Shown here in pieces: positions 26,400 to 35,245 of a stretch of DNA of 35,285 bases; the first letter of the stretch is position 1, and every line of letters starts with the position of its first letter. Location: the NCBI GenBank assembly GCA_001940645.1, contig MDVS01000073.1, forward strand, positions 1 to 35,285, written 5' to 3'. Source of the DNA: Candidatus Heimdallarchaeota archaeon LC_3. GTDB lineage: Archaea; Asgardarchaeota; Heimdallarchaeia; Hodarchaeales; LC-3. The translations under genes were made by a program, and so were the position numbers. The notes under the pieces are model-generated. The model worked only from the letters and a program-made list of their open reading frames with translations. It was not told the origin of the DNA and made no database searches.

Positions 26400-27900
26400 T
26401 TATCCTCTTGAAATTTTTCCACGCTTCAGATAAACTAGAAATACTGGCAATAATTCTAAAATTCCCAGTATAACTAAATCACCCGAATTAATTACTAAAA
26501 TCCATAATAACATTAAAATAGTGTTGAATACTGATTCCATACCAATTATCCAAACAAAAAATCTCGTAATTGACTCTGATTTTATTGTGTATGCTAAATA
26601 TGGTAATGCTAGAAGAAGAACTAGAAAATGAAAGAACAATAAATAAGGACTTATAGAACATGACAAAAAACAACTTCGTAATACATAAAACACCAAAGAG
26701 GTCACTAGAAATATTGAGCCTAATCCACCAAGAATAACTGTAATTATTTCAGATTTTCGGAATCGGTTCACGGATTTTGTTTTAATTGTTTTACCCATTT
26801 TCTTTTTTATTGCTGATTTGATTATATACCAAAAACTAATCCACGATAAAAGAAATATGATAGCTGGAATAATAGATACTCCTGAAGGAACGTAAATAAT
26901 CGTTGAATCTAAAATAAGTGGATATTTAGGACCAAAAACAAATATTAATGCTGTTAGCATTAATCCTATGGAAAAAAAAATTCATCATATAGTTTCCAAA
27001 TCATTAGAAAAATTTGATTGATTTTTTTACTTGTATAGTATTCTCGAACTTTAACTAGTGATTGTGAGGGCACATTTTTTCTTGGAAAGAATCTTTCTTC
27101 TAAAGGGCTTTTAAAAATAATATTGAAAAACCAGAGACTACTGCTAAACACAAGTTTAACCATTAATAGAATCAAAAGTAAATACATTCCAGCAATTAGA
27201 ATGAAGTTAAACAAGGAATTTCCTCTACCAAAAATACCCCAAATTCTTAAGAGACTAATAAAAAGATCAATAAAACTAACTAAAATACCTTCTAAAAATA
27301 GCGCACTAAACAAAATAATTATGAAAAGTAATATCAAATGTTTAATCCTAGCTTGAAGAATAAAATAGTGTTTTCAAGGTATTTTTTGTCAGCAGGTAAG
27401 ATATTCTCTCTTTTTGATATTCTGGTTGCAAATCTTAACATCTCAGGAACTTCTAAAGAATTACCAACAAAAATGAAAATTAGTAAAAAAAATAAAGAAA
27501 TTATGATTAGTACCCAATTTGCCCCTAATAGGTCTGTCAGAAAATAAGTGAAATTCTGAATATTATCACCAAAAGCAAGAATAAAGAAAATAACTAAAGG
27601 AATAATAATTAATAACCATGGATATCTAGCTAAAAATAATTCTAATTTATTTCTTATCTTTTTTACAAAGCCAATAGAATTTACTTCCTCGAGGATGATT
27701 TCTTGACTTATTGCTTCTCCATTTTTAGTTTCCAAGGATGAAAATGTTGATAGATTGTTTTCTAAATCCATATTCAACTTTATTAGTCTACTGTTCAACA
27801 AATTTTTCTTTAAAATAGATGATATTGCTAAATAGAGATAGTATAGTGAAACAGGTAAAAAAATTATCAGATTTGGAATATTTAGATAAAAAGTTTGCAT
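26400..27900 (-). pseudogene. polytopic membrane protein split by two frameshifts
   Basis: Three consecutive minus-strand frames (27334-27900, 188 aa; 26966-27337, 123 aa; 26400-26960, 186 aa) look like one membrane protein of about 500 residues. At the second junction, a run of nine T residues follows GAA; with ten T the frame reads DEFFFSIGLML straight into the third ORF. At the first junction, the frame upstream of the second ORF's TTG reads IKHLILLFI, which continues the first ORF's FFKLG well. Roughly nine spans in all, with a cytosolic stretch near residues 30-80 of the first part. Family unknown. Slippage at the T run or an assembly indel could also explain the break. Confidence 0.55.
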
Positions 27901-28116
27901 AAAAAGTCACACTTTCCAATTAAAATGAAAAAGATGCCTGCTATTTATGTTTAAAAGGTACTTCGGATTCGCGTAGTAGTTTTGAATTTAATAATTATTT
28001 TATTTGTTATCCCAACTTACTATCTTTAATTATCAAAGATAAATATTAAAGATTGAGTGTTACAACTAACTTATCAAAAGTAGTTGCAAAAAACAGACCT
28101 ATTTGAGAATTGCAGG

Positions 28117-28169
28117 ATGATTCGAAATTGGTAGAATGATTCGAAATTGGTAGAATGATTCGAAACTAG
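28117..28169 (+). repeat. 19-bp tandem repeat, 2.8 copies
   Basis: ATGATTCGAAATTGGTAGA occurs twice in tandem, followed by a partial third copy (ATGATTCGAAACTAG). Each unit holds the palindrome TTCGAA. The remainder of the gap 27901-28319 shows no gene; AATAAGGAGG at about 28270 resembles a ribosome-binding site but no start follows it. Confidence 0.75.
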
Positions 28170-28319
28170 TTTAAGTTCTATTAACTTGATTGAATGGAAA
28201 AAATGTTTTTATTTAGAACATGGAATAGGAAACCAAACACTTTTTCTGCATTTTCAGTTCAGTTAACATTAATAAGGAGGTAAAATAGCAATAGTAGCAT
28301 AATCAAGGATTGGAAGAAA

Positions 28320-28826
28320 ATGATACTAGTAGTAAAACAACACATAAAACGATGGTGGAAGTTTCAAAGAGAATATAAGAAACAGGACCCAGAACTGTAT
28401 GGAAAGAAGACATTGTGTAGGAATGTGAGTCATCCATATCATGATTCGAAGTTTGAAGCGTTAACGTGCAGGGTGTTGCACAAATTCTACCCAGCGGAGA
28501 AGATACTGGTGCCAGAACAGCATGGATGCAAAACGAAGTTCGATTTCGTAATACCAGGAGTAGCGGTGATAGAACCGCATGGAGTATGGGAAAACAAAAA
28601 GGGAGAAATAGGGGAATATACCCGCAAAAGAGTGTGGTTAGCGAATCAGGAGGAGATGACGAAAGGATTACAGGTGATAGTGGTAGGATCAATGAGAGAT
28701 TTGAAGATATTAGATAAAAAATTGAAAGAATTCAGTAATAAAAGAAAAGAAAAAAGAAGAGGAAATTTAATTTGGAGAATGGTAATTATTTATGAGATAT
28801 TGCTCATTATGATAATAGTATTATAA
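28320..28826 (+). CDS. possible PD-(D/E)XK nuclease-like protein
   Basis: 168 residues. The middle has E46 in a helix (SKFEALTCRVL), then KFDFVIPG (D75) and VAVIEPHG (E85, H87), a strand-turn-strand layout with acidic residues like that of Vsr/DUF559-type restriction-endonuclease folds, but with His where Lys is usual. The N-terminus is basic, and the last 20 residues are hydrophobic, perhaps a membrane anchor. The codons are visibly richer in G and C than those of neighbouring genes, which suggests recent acquisition. The assignment rests on pattern only; I am moderately unsure. Confidence 0.5.
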   Translation: MILVVKQHIKRWWKFQREYKKQDPELYGKKTLCRNVSHPYHDSKFEALTCRVLHKFYPAEKILVPEQHGCKTKFDFVIPGVAVIEPHGVWENKKGEIGEYTRKRVWLANQEEMTKGLQVIVVGSMRDLKILDKKLKEFSNKRKEKRRGNLIWRMVIIYEILLIMIIVL

Positions 28827-28930
28827 AAGAAGAAAGCTATGATAAGAAATTACTTCTTTTTATTAGTAGTACTCTGAGTAAGAGCTTTGAAACTTTGATT
28901 TTTTTCGTTAAATCCTCTTTTTCAAGCATT

Positions 28931-30181
28931 TCATTTCTTTTTCTCAATTTTCTCAATCTTATCAATAATATCTCCTATTAAGAAAATTAATAGAATGAAA
29001 CTAAATAGTCCCACAAGCCCTCCAATTAATCCAAGCATTGCGTTAAAAGACAAAATTGCGAAAATCTCTATAGATAGTGTAATAAGTACAGAAATAATCC
29101 ACCAAATCAATGAATTATATAAATCACTACTATTTCCACTAATTGATTTAATTTTCTTAATAAAAACTCCTTCAAGATCCAAATAAAGTCCAAATAATGT
29201 TCCATTATCGATAAGAATAGGTAATATTGTTTCTAGTTGTTTCTTTTCCAAGGAAGTCTTTTCAGCAAATCTGTCAATTGTTATGGGAATGTTCTCTTTA
29301 ATATTGTCAAAAAATTCCAAAATTATAATTTTAGCATCCAAAAAAGGTCCATTAAGTGTAATACTATAATTTTTTCTATTTAATTGTCCATTAATTAAAT
29401 CATTGTCAAAAAGATCATCTAAAATTGAATATTTCTTGGAGTAAAGAATTTTTGTAATAACGTTATTTAGAAACTGATCGTAAATATCGCTATATCGCCA
29501 TTCACCCAATTTTTCTGGTAATTCGTTAATTAAAGAGCTGATTTCAGTAAGGTGTTTAGATTTACAATAATCTTTGTCCACAGAATTATATTTTTTAAAT
29601 AAAATAAGATCATCATAATTGGAAATATTCAATTCCTTGGCTTGGATAAATAATTCTTTATTAGGAAATTTGCCTTTTTCTAAAACTAAAACATCTTCAT
29701 ACGATTCAAATTCGTATTTTTTAGTCTTTTTAAATTGGGAATAATTTTTTGCTCCTAATTCTTTGGCTTCTAAGTAGGTTGAATAATCTGGAAAACCATA
29801 ATGGAGGATTTCATTTGCAAGGTCAACAGTTTTCACTCCATACTTTTTAACAAGATCTAGTTGGTTTTTATTTTTGGCCCCTAACTCTAAACCTTCCTGA
29901 TACTCTTTTAAGCTTGAAAATGACCCAACATATATTTTTTTGGCAGTTTTAAAATCATTAACTGAATATTTTCTAAGAAAACTTGTATTTATTCGATGCT
30001 GATAGAAAATAAAAAATATTTCAATTATAACTATAAGAAAAATGATAAAAATTAGTCCTATTCGAAAAGTAGGGACAATAACAATATCCTGGACAAAATT
30101 CACATAACCCAGAATTAAAATTGAGAAGAAGGAAACATCAAAGACAAAAAAGTAAAATAATAATTCGATAAGACTACGCAT
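28931..30181 (-). CDS. membrane protein with 42-residue repeat and winged-helix-like domain
   Basis: 416 residues. Two N-terminal spans (about 8-28 and 38-60) and two C-terminal spans (about 345-400) enclose a cytosolic body. Residues about 85-205 contain a repeat with exact 42-residue spacing: YQEGLELGAKN at 94, YLEAKELGAKN at 136, FIQAKELNISN at 178, each followed by a K-K-Y motif; a 21-residue half-period is suggested. Then, around 285-340, a segment (ITIDRFAEKTSLEKKQLETI, then a short beta hairpin) resembles a winged helix of the kind seen in archaeal and PCI-like proteins. Function unknown; a membrane-tethered scaffold or regulator is the simplest reading. Confidence 0.6.
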   Translation of the reverse strand: MRSLIELLFYFFVFDVSFFSILILGYVNFVQDIVIVPTFRIGLIFIIFLIVIIEIFFIFYQHRINTSFLRKYSVNDFKTAKKIYVGSFSSLKEYQEGLELGAKNKNQLDLVKKYGVKTVDLANEILHYGFPDYSTYLEAKELGAKNYSQFKKTKKYEFESYEDVLVLEKGKFPNKELFIQAKELNISNYDDLILFKKYNSVDKDYCKSKHLTEISSLINELPEKLGEWRYSDIYDQFLNNVITKILYSKKYSILDDLFDNDLINGQLNRKNYSITLNGPFLDAKIIILEFFDNIKENIPITIDRFAEKTSLEKKQLETILPILIDNGTLFGLYLDLEGVFIKKIKSISGNSSDLYNSLIWWIISVLITLSIEIFAILSFNAMLGLIGGLVGLFSFILLIFLIGDIIDKIEKIEKKK

Positions 30182-30306
30182 ATACTATCACTATTTTTAT
30201 ATATTTGAAACTATTAATGATTGCCAGCTCAAAAAAAAAACATTCTTAGAATAAGAAAATCTTATATTCAGCGTGTAATTCATATGAAATCCATCAAATT
30301 TTTCTC

Positions 30307-31407
30307 TTATATCTTTTTCTCCAATCTCTTTTGATAATCTATATTCTTCTTTGCCAAATAAGCTATTACATGCTTACAAACTACTAAATTTCCCACATTC
30401 TTAAAATCTTTACAACTACAGGTAAATTTGTTTTCTTCTTCTACGATTATTTTATATTTATCTACTGTTTTCGTTTTAAGATTCACATCATGCTTTGAAA
30501 TTCCCAATCCTCTTTTTATTCGATTCTTATCAGTAACTATTGTTAAACCTTTTTCTAAAGTAACTTTAATTTGGTTTTCTTTAGCTCTTTCCCTGCTTTT
30601 AGCATCAATTTCTTTTATATCATCTCCTTGAAGCGTTGTTAATAACTTACCAAATATAGCTGTTTGAGCTAAAATCCAAGTTCCAACTATAGTTGTCAAT
30701 CCTATCATTGCTAAAATTGACTGTATTACTAAATCTCCATTATAACTGTATTGTAAAATGACTAATATTCCACCTTCTGTAAATAATATTCCAAAAACTG
30801 CGGTTTCATGAATTCCCCCTACTCTAACATTTCCTTTTCTATACCATTTATTTTCTCCATACCAACGCCATTCTATTCCCGAAACAGTTAATGAATCTTC
30901 AAATAAATGTAATATAATTCCTATAAACAATCCTAATCCTACAATGAATAATGCTACTAAAATATAGTAGATATCTATTACCATTCTCTCAACATTTCCA
31001 AAACTGGTTAGTAAACTTTCAATTATTGGAGGATAGATGATTAAAACCACCCCTACTCCAGTTAATCCAATTAAAATGTATCCTAAAAATAATCCAACGG
31101 TTAAAATTGCTCCTTCTAAGGAGTGCATGAATCCCCTATGCTTTTCTTCTTTCAATATTATTGCTAGTGGAGTATAGATTCCGAATTTGAAGAATTTCGC
31201 AACTGTTGGATAATCATAAAATATTTTACTGTGTCCTGAAGTATCCACGTCCGGTACCAAACTTCCCCATAGAATAGTTAGCAAAAATAGTAATGATAGA
31301 AATGTAGGGAGTAAACCTTCTGTGCCGAGTGATATCAATGGAAAAAAAATAGCTAATCCAATAACTAAGGATAGAGATAAATGATATATTCCCCTCAAAG
31401 AAATCAC
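30307..31407 (-). CDS. YdjM/DUF457-type membrane hydrolase fused to a SWIM zinc finger
   Basis: 366 residues. Residues 1-250 match the LexA-binding/YdjM-like membrane-bound metal-dependent hydrolase pattern: SLVPDVDTSGH (49-59), HRGFMHS (90-96) and ILHLFEDSLT (165-174) supply the Asp/His ligands between about six spans. The C-terminal cytosolic tail ends in a SWIM zinc finger, C330-x-C332-x11-C344-x-H346 (TCSCKDF...VCKHV). SWIM domains are known to bind DNA or proteins. The GTG start is supported by a TATA-like GTTTAAAAAT centred 26 nt upstream (31429-31438), giving a leaderless mRNA. Substrate unknown. Confidence 0.78.
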   Translation of the reverse strand: MISLRGIYHLSLSLVIGLAIFFPLISLGTEGLLPTFLSLLFLLTILWGSLVPDVDTSGHSKIFYDYPTVAKFFKFGIYTPLAIILKEEKHRGFMHSLEGAILTVGLFLGYILIGLTGVGVVLIIYPPIIESLLTSFGNVERMVIDIYYILVALFIVGLGLFIGIILHLFEDSLTVSGIEWRWYGENKWYRKGNVRVGGIHETAVFGILFTEGGILVILQYSYNGDLVIQSILAMIGLTTIVGTWILAQTAIFGKLLTTLQGDDIKEIDAKSRERAKENQIKVTLEKGLTIVTDKNRIKRGLGISKHDVNLKTKTVDKYKIIVEEENKFTCSCKDFKNVGNLVVCKHVIAYLAKKNIDYQKRLEKKI

Positions 31408-31428
31408 TGAGAGTAAAGGAAATTACTA

Positions 31429-31438
31429 GTTTAAAAAT
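31429..31438 (-). promoter_or_regulatory. TATA-like box for the YdjM-SWIM gene
   Basis: An A/T-rich box, TTTTTAAAC on the minus strand, lies 26 nt before the GTG start, as expected for a leaderless archaeal gene. The IS630 element begins about 80 bp further upstream. Confidence 0.4.
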
Positions 31439-31514
31439 TGTTTTACTGACTAATTTCAGTAGAACAATCCTTATGAGTTATTAATAATTGGAATATTAAT
31501 GAAATTCTAAATTA

Positions 31515-32675
31515 GTGTCATTTCAAAAAAACGACAAAAATCATAAATGGGGTAAAAGTCCCGACAAAAATATCAGGACTATATTTAATTTGTAATTTAT
31601 GACACTAACAATTAAATCCCTAAGTAAAGATGAATATACCTTCCTTCAAAAAGTTTATGAAAACGATTCAAGGAAAAAAGTACGCAAACGAGCAAATATC
31701 ATTTTGTTTTATTTGAATGGCCTTTCTTTCATTGATATACTCAAAAACTTTATTGTTCAAATAAGACTGTTTATTAGTGGATTAATAAATGGAATAAAAG
31801 AGGAATTGGAAGTATAGTAAAATGGCGCCAGACAACCAGCTGGTTAAAACAAGTTAAAAGAAGAGAAGCTCTTGAAAAACTAATTACTGCATCCCCCAAA
31901 AGTCTAAACTTTCCTTTCAACAGCTAGTCACTTGTAAAGCTAAGAAAATTCTTTTCTAAACTTCTTGATTACCCAGTAAGTCCTGCAACATTGTCAAGAG
32001 ATTTGAAGATTTTATGTGTTTCTTATCGACGTGTTCAAGATTCATTTATACTTAAACCTGTTGATTATGATATTAAACGAGCTTATTTGCGATTTATAGA
32101 ACGGTATTGTCCTCCATCATGGAGATTAATTTATATTGATGAGAAGGGACCCATATATTCCATACGCTATTCTGGTCATACATGGAGCTTTAATCAACAA
32201 TACAGAGATGTTAGACAACCAACTCGACGAAAAGTGAACTTTCTCGGAGGTTACGATCCTAAAGTCAAGAAATTAAGTATGATTCCTATGGAAGGAAATG
32301 CAAGTACCTATTTTTGTGATGCATTTGACTTAATCCGTCTGGAATTTCTTACAACTGATTATACTAAACTTTTGATAGTTTTGGATAATGCTCGTATTCA
32401 TACTTCACGAGAAACACTAAAATATCTTAATGAGGACAAACGAATAGAATATTTTTTCCTTTCTGCCTATTCTCCTGAGCTAAATCCGATCGAAATTTGT
32501 TTTCGAAATTATTCTAAAGAAATTTTAGAAAATGGTTCTTTTTTCTCAAAGGAAGACATCATTGAGGAGACTAATATTTATTGTGATTATTATCAAACCT
32601 TGCGGACGGAGATCTATGCTTAAAAAGGTCGTGAATATGTTTTAAAAATTTTTAGTCATTTTTTTGAAATGATAC
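31515..32675 (+). mobile_element. IS630-family insertion sequence with intact ends
   Basis: A 1161-bp element flanked by TA on both sides (31513-31514 and 32676-32677), the target duplication of IS630/Tc1 elements. The ends are inverted repeats of about 28 bp: GTGTCATTTCAAAAAAACGA at the left, and GTATCATTTCAAAAAAATGA read inward from the right. The transposase is dead, so the element could move only if supplied in trans. It landed at the 3' end of the RING-like gene. Confidence 0.85.
31599..32623 (+). pseudogene. IS630 transposase, inactivated
   Basis: The C-terminal part keeps the DDE catalytic triad: Asp at 32138-32140 (IYIDEKGP), Asp at 32384-32386 (VLDNARIHTS) and Glu at 32492-32494 (LNPIEICF), with 35 residues between the last two. 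The N-terminal helix-turn-helix part is broken: a frameshift near 31752 (after FIDILKN, the better frame reads CSNKTVY), then TAG at 31775 and TAG at 31925, where relatives would have Lys/Arg and Trp. The 210-residue 3' ORF alone cannot bind the ends, so the gene is non-functional. Confidence 0.88.
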
Positions 32676-32909
32676 TATTCTTATTAAAAATTCAATTTTT
32701 TCTTTGCATACTGGACAGATATCTCGTAATTCTAACCACACAACAATATGATCATAATGATACGGATTTCCACATTCTGGGCAAAATACTGCTTCATTTT
32801 TATATAAAAATTGTTTACAAATTTCACAACCATGAGGTAGGAATAACGAAAAAATATAGAAAAATCTTGGATCTAATTGAATTTTTCTTTCAGTAACTTA
32901 GATATTCAT
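32652..32909 (-). pseudogene. RING-like zinc-binding mini-protein with an early stop
   Basis: Read from the ATG at 32909 the frame is M-N-I-stop (TAA at 32898-32900) and then 81 open codons. These encode eight zinc ligands: C-x2-C-x11-C-x2-C-x4-H-x2-H-x10-C-x2-C (CEICKQF, FCPECGNPYHYDH, VVWL, ICPVC). The spacing, the Tyr before His, the Trp-Leu and the C-P-x-C resemble RING and RING-like treble clefs, which in eukaryotes and some Asgard archaea act as ubiquitin E3 ligases. The ATG overlaps the stop of the solute-binding gene (ATGA), suggesting coupled translation. The last seven codons and stop come from the IS630 end; before the insertion the gene would have ended one codon later. A non-ATG start after the TAA would be needed for expression today. 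Confidence 0.55.
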
Positions 32910-35071
32910 TTGAATCTTCTTATAATAATTGCAATTACTGACCCAATAACAAAAGAAAGTGCTGAAACTGTTGTTATAATGAATAAATCCTCAAAAATAT
33001 TTCCAAAATCAAATATCCGAGTAGGAGACGTGGTGGAAATAGAGGTTGTGGGAAAATCTGTAGTTGTAACAGGTATTGAGGTCTTAGGTTCAGTTTTTGG
33101 GATTTTGAAATATTCAGGATTAGGTTTACGATAATAATTATCGTTTCTTTGCAATATGTATATTTGTGAAGTCGAAAAAGACCATTTATATGGTCCAGTC
33201 CCTATTGGATTAGTGACCTCGTGATTATTTGGATACTCAAATTCTTTCCAATATTTTTCTTGGTAAATTGGGAAATCAAGATTGTATACATCAAAATATG
33301 ATGAAGAGTTCGAATAAAATATGATCGTATCTAATTCTGGTGTTTCTATTCGTTCACGGGGAAAATAAATAATTGGATCGGAATAAAAAGTATTAGTTAC
33401 GTTAATTGAAAATATTACGTCTTCCAGACTAAAAGGACTACCATCATGCCAAGATACATTGTTTAATAATTTGAAAGAATATTTTGAACCATTAACAATA
33501 CATTTATTATGAGGACAGTTAGATAAGTCAGAATCCGTATATGGGGCTTCTCTAGTCCAGTTATAGGCTATTCGAGAGGGAATTAATTGTGAATTCTCAG
33601 GATTTCCGGATACTAACGATTCTTCTATAGTTGAAAGAACAATTTTAGTGTAAATATTACTAGAGTTTATCGAATTAAGAGATTCTACATATTGGGGTAA
33701 TCCATAGACCAATGTTCCACCAAACGGATATTCTGGATATTTTTCCCAATTCTCGACAGTATTTTTCAAATGAACTTTTCTGAGAGTCCAATCAATAAAA
33801 GCGCCTTGTCCAATATCTATTACAAAATCTTCAAACTTATCGGTACGATACATTGATATCGTTTTTCCATTATATAAAACGGTAATTGGTTGTTCTTGCC
33901 ATAAAATCTGTTGAGCTTTTAAACTAGCATCTAAAATTTCATCGAAGCTTGTTCCAGACTCAATTATATCCCAATATGCATCGAAAGTAGAGTTAAACCA
34001 CCTAGAATGATAACGATTTATATCTGAATCGCCATTAAAGAGTTGTAAAAATGTAAGATTGTCTTCTAATTCATTATAAACAGAATAAATTCCATTCCAA
34101 TCTCCAGTTGTCATTTTAAGCATCATAGAAGAAAGTGAGAGAAATTCAGGATTAGCTTTAATTCCCATTGAAAAAAATGCTTCATTAGACATCAATATTT
34201 GAGTTTCTATAATAATATCAGATCCCTCAGTTCCTGTAATAAAAAATTCAACTTCATCCCAATAATTATTATTATTAAAAGAAGAGGCTAAGTTGTTTAC
34301 ACCAGAATCTTCTATGGTAAGTACTGAACCACTGAGCAGTTCGTTGACTTCAACAAAATTCCTTCTGATATTATCTTCTCCTAAAAAGGTATAACCATTC
34401 CAACGTGAATCAGGATAACCATTTTCTGTTGAAACAATATTTCCCTGAGCAACTGAGGTACCATTCCAAATCAGACTGGCATTAAATATAACTTCATTCT
34501 TGAAGAATTCGCGAAACCCATCTTCATCCCAATCAAAAAACCCAACTGAAAGAAGAGACTTATTACCAGAGTCTATTCGTTTTTCGTAATAATTTTCACC
34601 AGTTGGAGAACAGGGTAGACTTGAAAACTCATGTTCGCATGACCAAATACCCAATGAACTTACTATAGGTGAATCAGCAAGGGCTGAAAGTCCATTATAA
34701 CCTCTTTGTTGTAATTCAACTTTATCAAATGCATAAGAGAAACCTTGCCTGAATGCGCGAATACTAGTTGGAAATTTCTGTGCATTCATTGTAAAATGAG
34801 AGAGACCACGACTTCGACCTTCAACAATAGCAAGATCAGGATTATCATAATCATCAGGAGTAATAAGTCGAGAATCTACAAATTGACCAATAATATCAAT
34901 ATCTCCATTACGTAGAGCAATTATCATTATTTCTTCTTGCGTTATTACCCTAAATTCAATTTCATCAACAAAACCCTGATTATTAATCCAATAATCACCT
35001 GATTTTAGACCAAAATTATTTTTGAAACTGAAATAAAAAGCATTCGCTTTTCCTTCTATCGGAATAATCAT
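32906..35071 (-). CDS. family-5 solute-binding protein, apparently circularly permuted, membrane-anchored
   Basis: An extracellular peptide/oligosaccharide-binding type protein (SBP_bac_5). The order of halves is reversed: the N-terminal part has motifs that normally lie in the second half (GFVDEIEFRVITQEEIMIIA, LRNGDIDI, an AFRQGFSYAFDKVEL block), while the part after about residue 445 has those that normally open the protein (GGTLVYGLPQ, then YSFKLLNNVSWHDGSPFS with LEDVIFSI, NPIGTGPYKW, LQRNDNYYRK). A Thr/Ser/Pro linker and one C-terminal span with RRFK follow. The in-frame DNA upstream of this ATG encodes KKKLIFGIFILFSFLF, a good signal peptide, preceded by ACG at 35120-35122 and AAGGAG; the true start is probably there. 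No permease or ATPase genes are in view. Confidence 0.8.
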   Translation of the reverse strand: MIIPIEGKANAFYFSFKNNFGLKSGDYWINNQGFVDEIEFRVITQEEIMIIALRNGDIDIIGQFVDSRLITPDDYDNPDLAIVEGRSRGLSHFTMNAQKFPTSIRAFRQGFSYAFDKVELQQRGYNGLSALADSPIVSSLGIWSCEHEFSSLPCSPTGENYYEKRIDSGNKSLLSVGFFDWDEDGFREFFKNEVIFNASLIWNGTSVAQGNIVSTENGYPDSRWNGYTFLGEDNIRRNFVEVNELLSGSVLTIEDSGVNNLASSFNNNNYWDEVEFFITGTEGSDIIIETQILMSNEAFFSMGIKANPEFLSLSSMMLKMTTGDWNGIYSVYNELEDNLTFLQLFNGDSDINRYHSRWFNSTFDAYWDIIESGTSFDEILDASLKAQQILWQEQPITVLYNGKTISMYRTDKFEDFVIDIGQGAFIDWTLRKVHLKNTVENWEKYPEYPFGGTLVYGLPQYVESLNSINSSNIYTKIVLSTIEESLVSGNPENSQLIPSRIAYNWTREAPYTDSDLSNCPHNKCIVNGSKYSFKLLNNVSWHDGSPFSLEDVIFSINVTNTFYSDPIIYFPRERIETPELDTIIFYSNSSSYFDVYNLDFPIYQEKYWKEFEYPNNHEVTNPIGTGPYKWSFSTSQIYILQRNDNYYRKPNPEYFKIPKTEPKTSIPVTTTDFPTTSISTTSPTRIFDFGNIFEDLFIITTVSALSFVIGSVIAIIIRRFK

Positions 35072-35224
35072 AAATAGGAATGAAAAAAGAATGAAGATTC
35101 CAAAAATCAGTTTCTTTTTCGTATTTGAAATCTCCTTATTTATTTACTTAACGATAAATATCTACTAATCGTTTTAAACATTTTGATAGGTGAAGTAGAA
35201 TGGTTACTTAACCTTATTCAATTG

Positions 35225-35245
35225 CTCACCAGTTTACTTGGTGAG
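35225..35245 (+). other. 7-bp inverted repeat near the window end
   Basis: CTCACCA and TGGTGAG flank a 7-nt loop. It lies upstream of the solute-binding gene and could be an operator or a hairpin at the end of an unseen neighbour. No T-tract follows. Confidence 0.3.

Noticed and set aside
28303..28692. A 129-aa minus-strand ORF with many Cys, Ser and Pro residues.
   Set aside because: It is the antisense of the nuclease-like gene; no motif and unlike the other proteins in composition.
32669..32896. A 75-aa plus-strand ORF after the IS630 element.
   Set aside because: It is antisense to the frame with eight conserved-looking zinc ligands, which explains the region far better.
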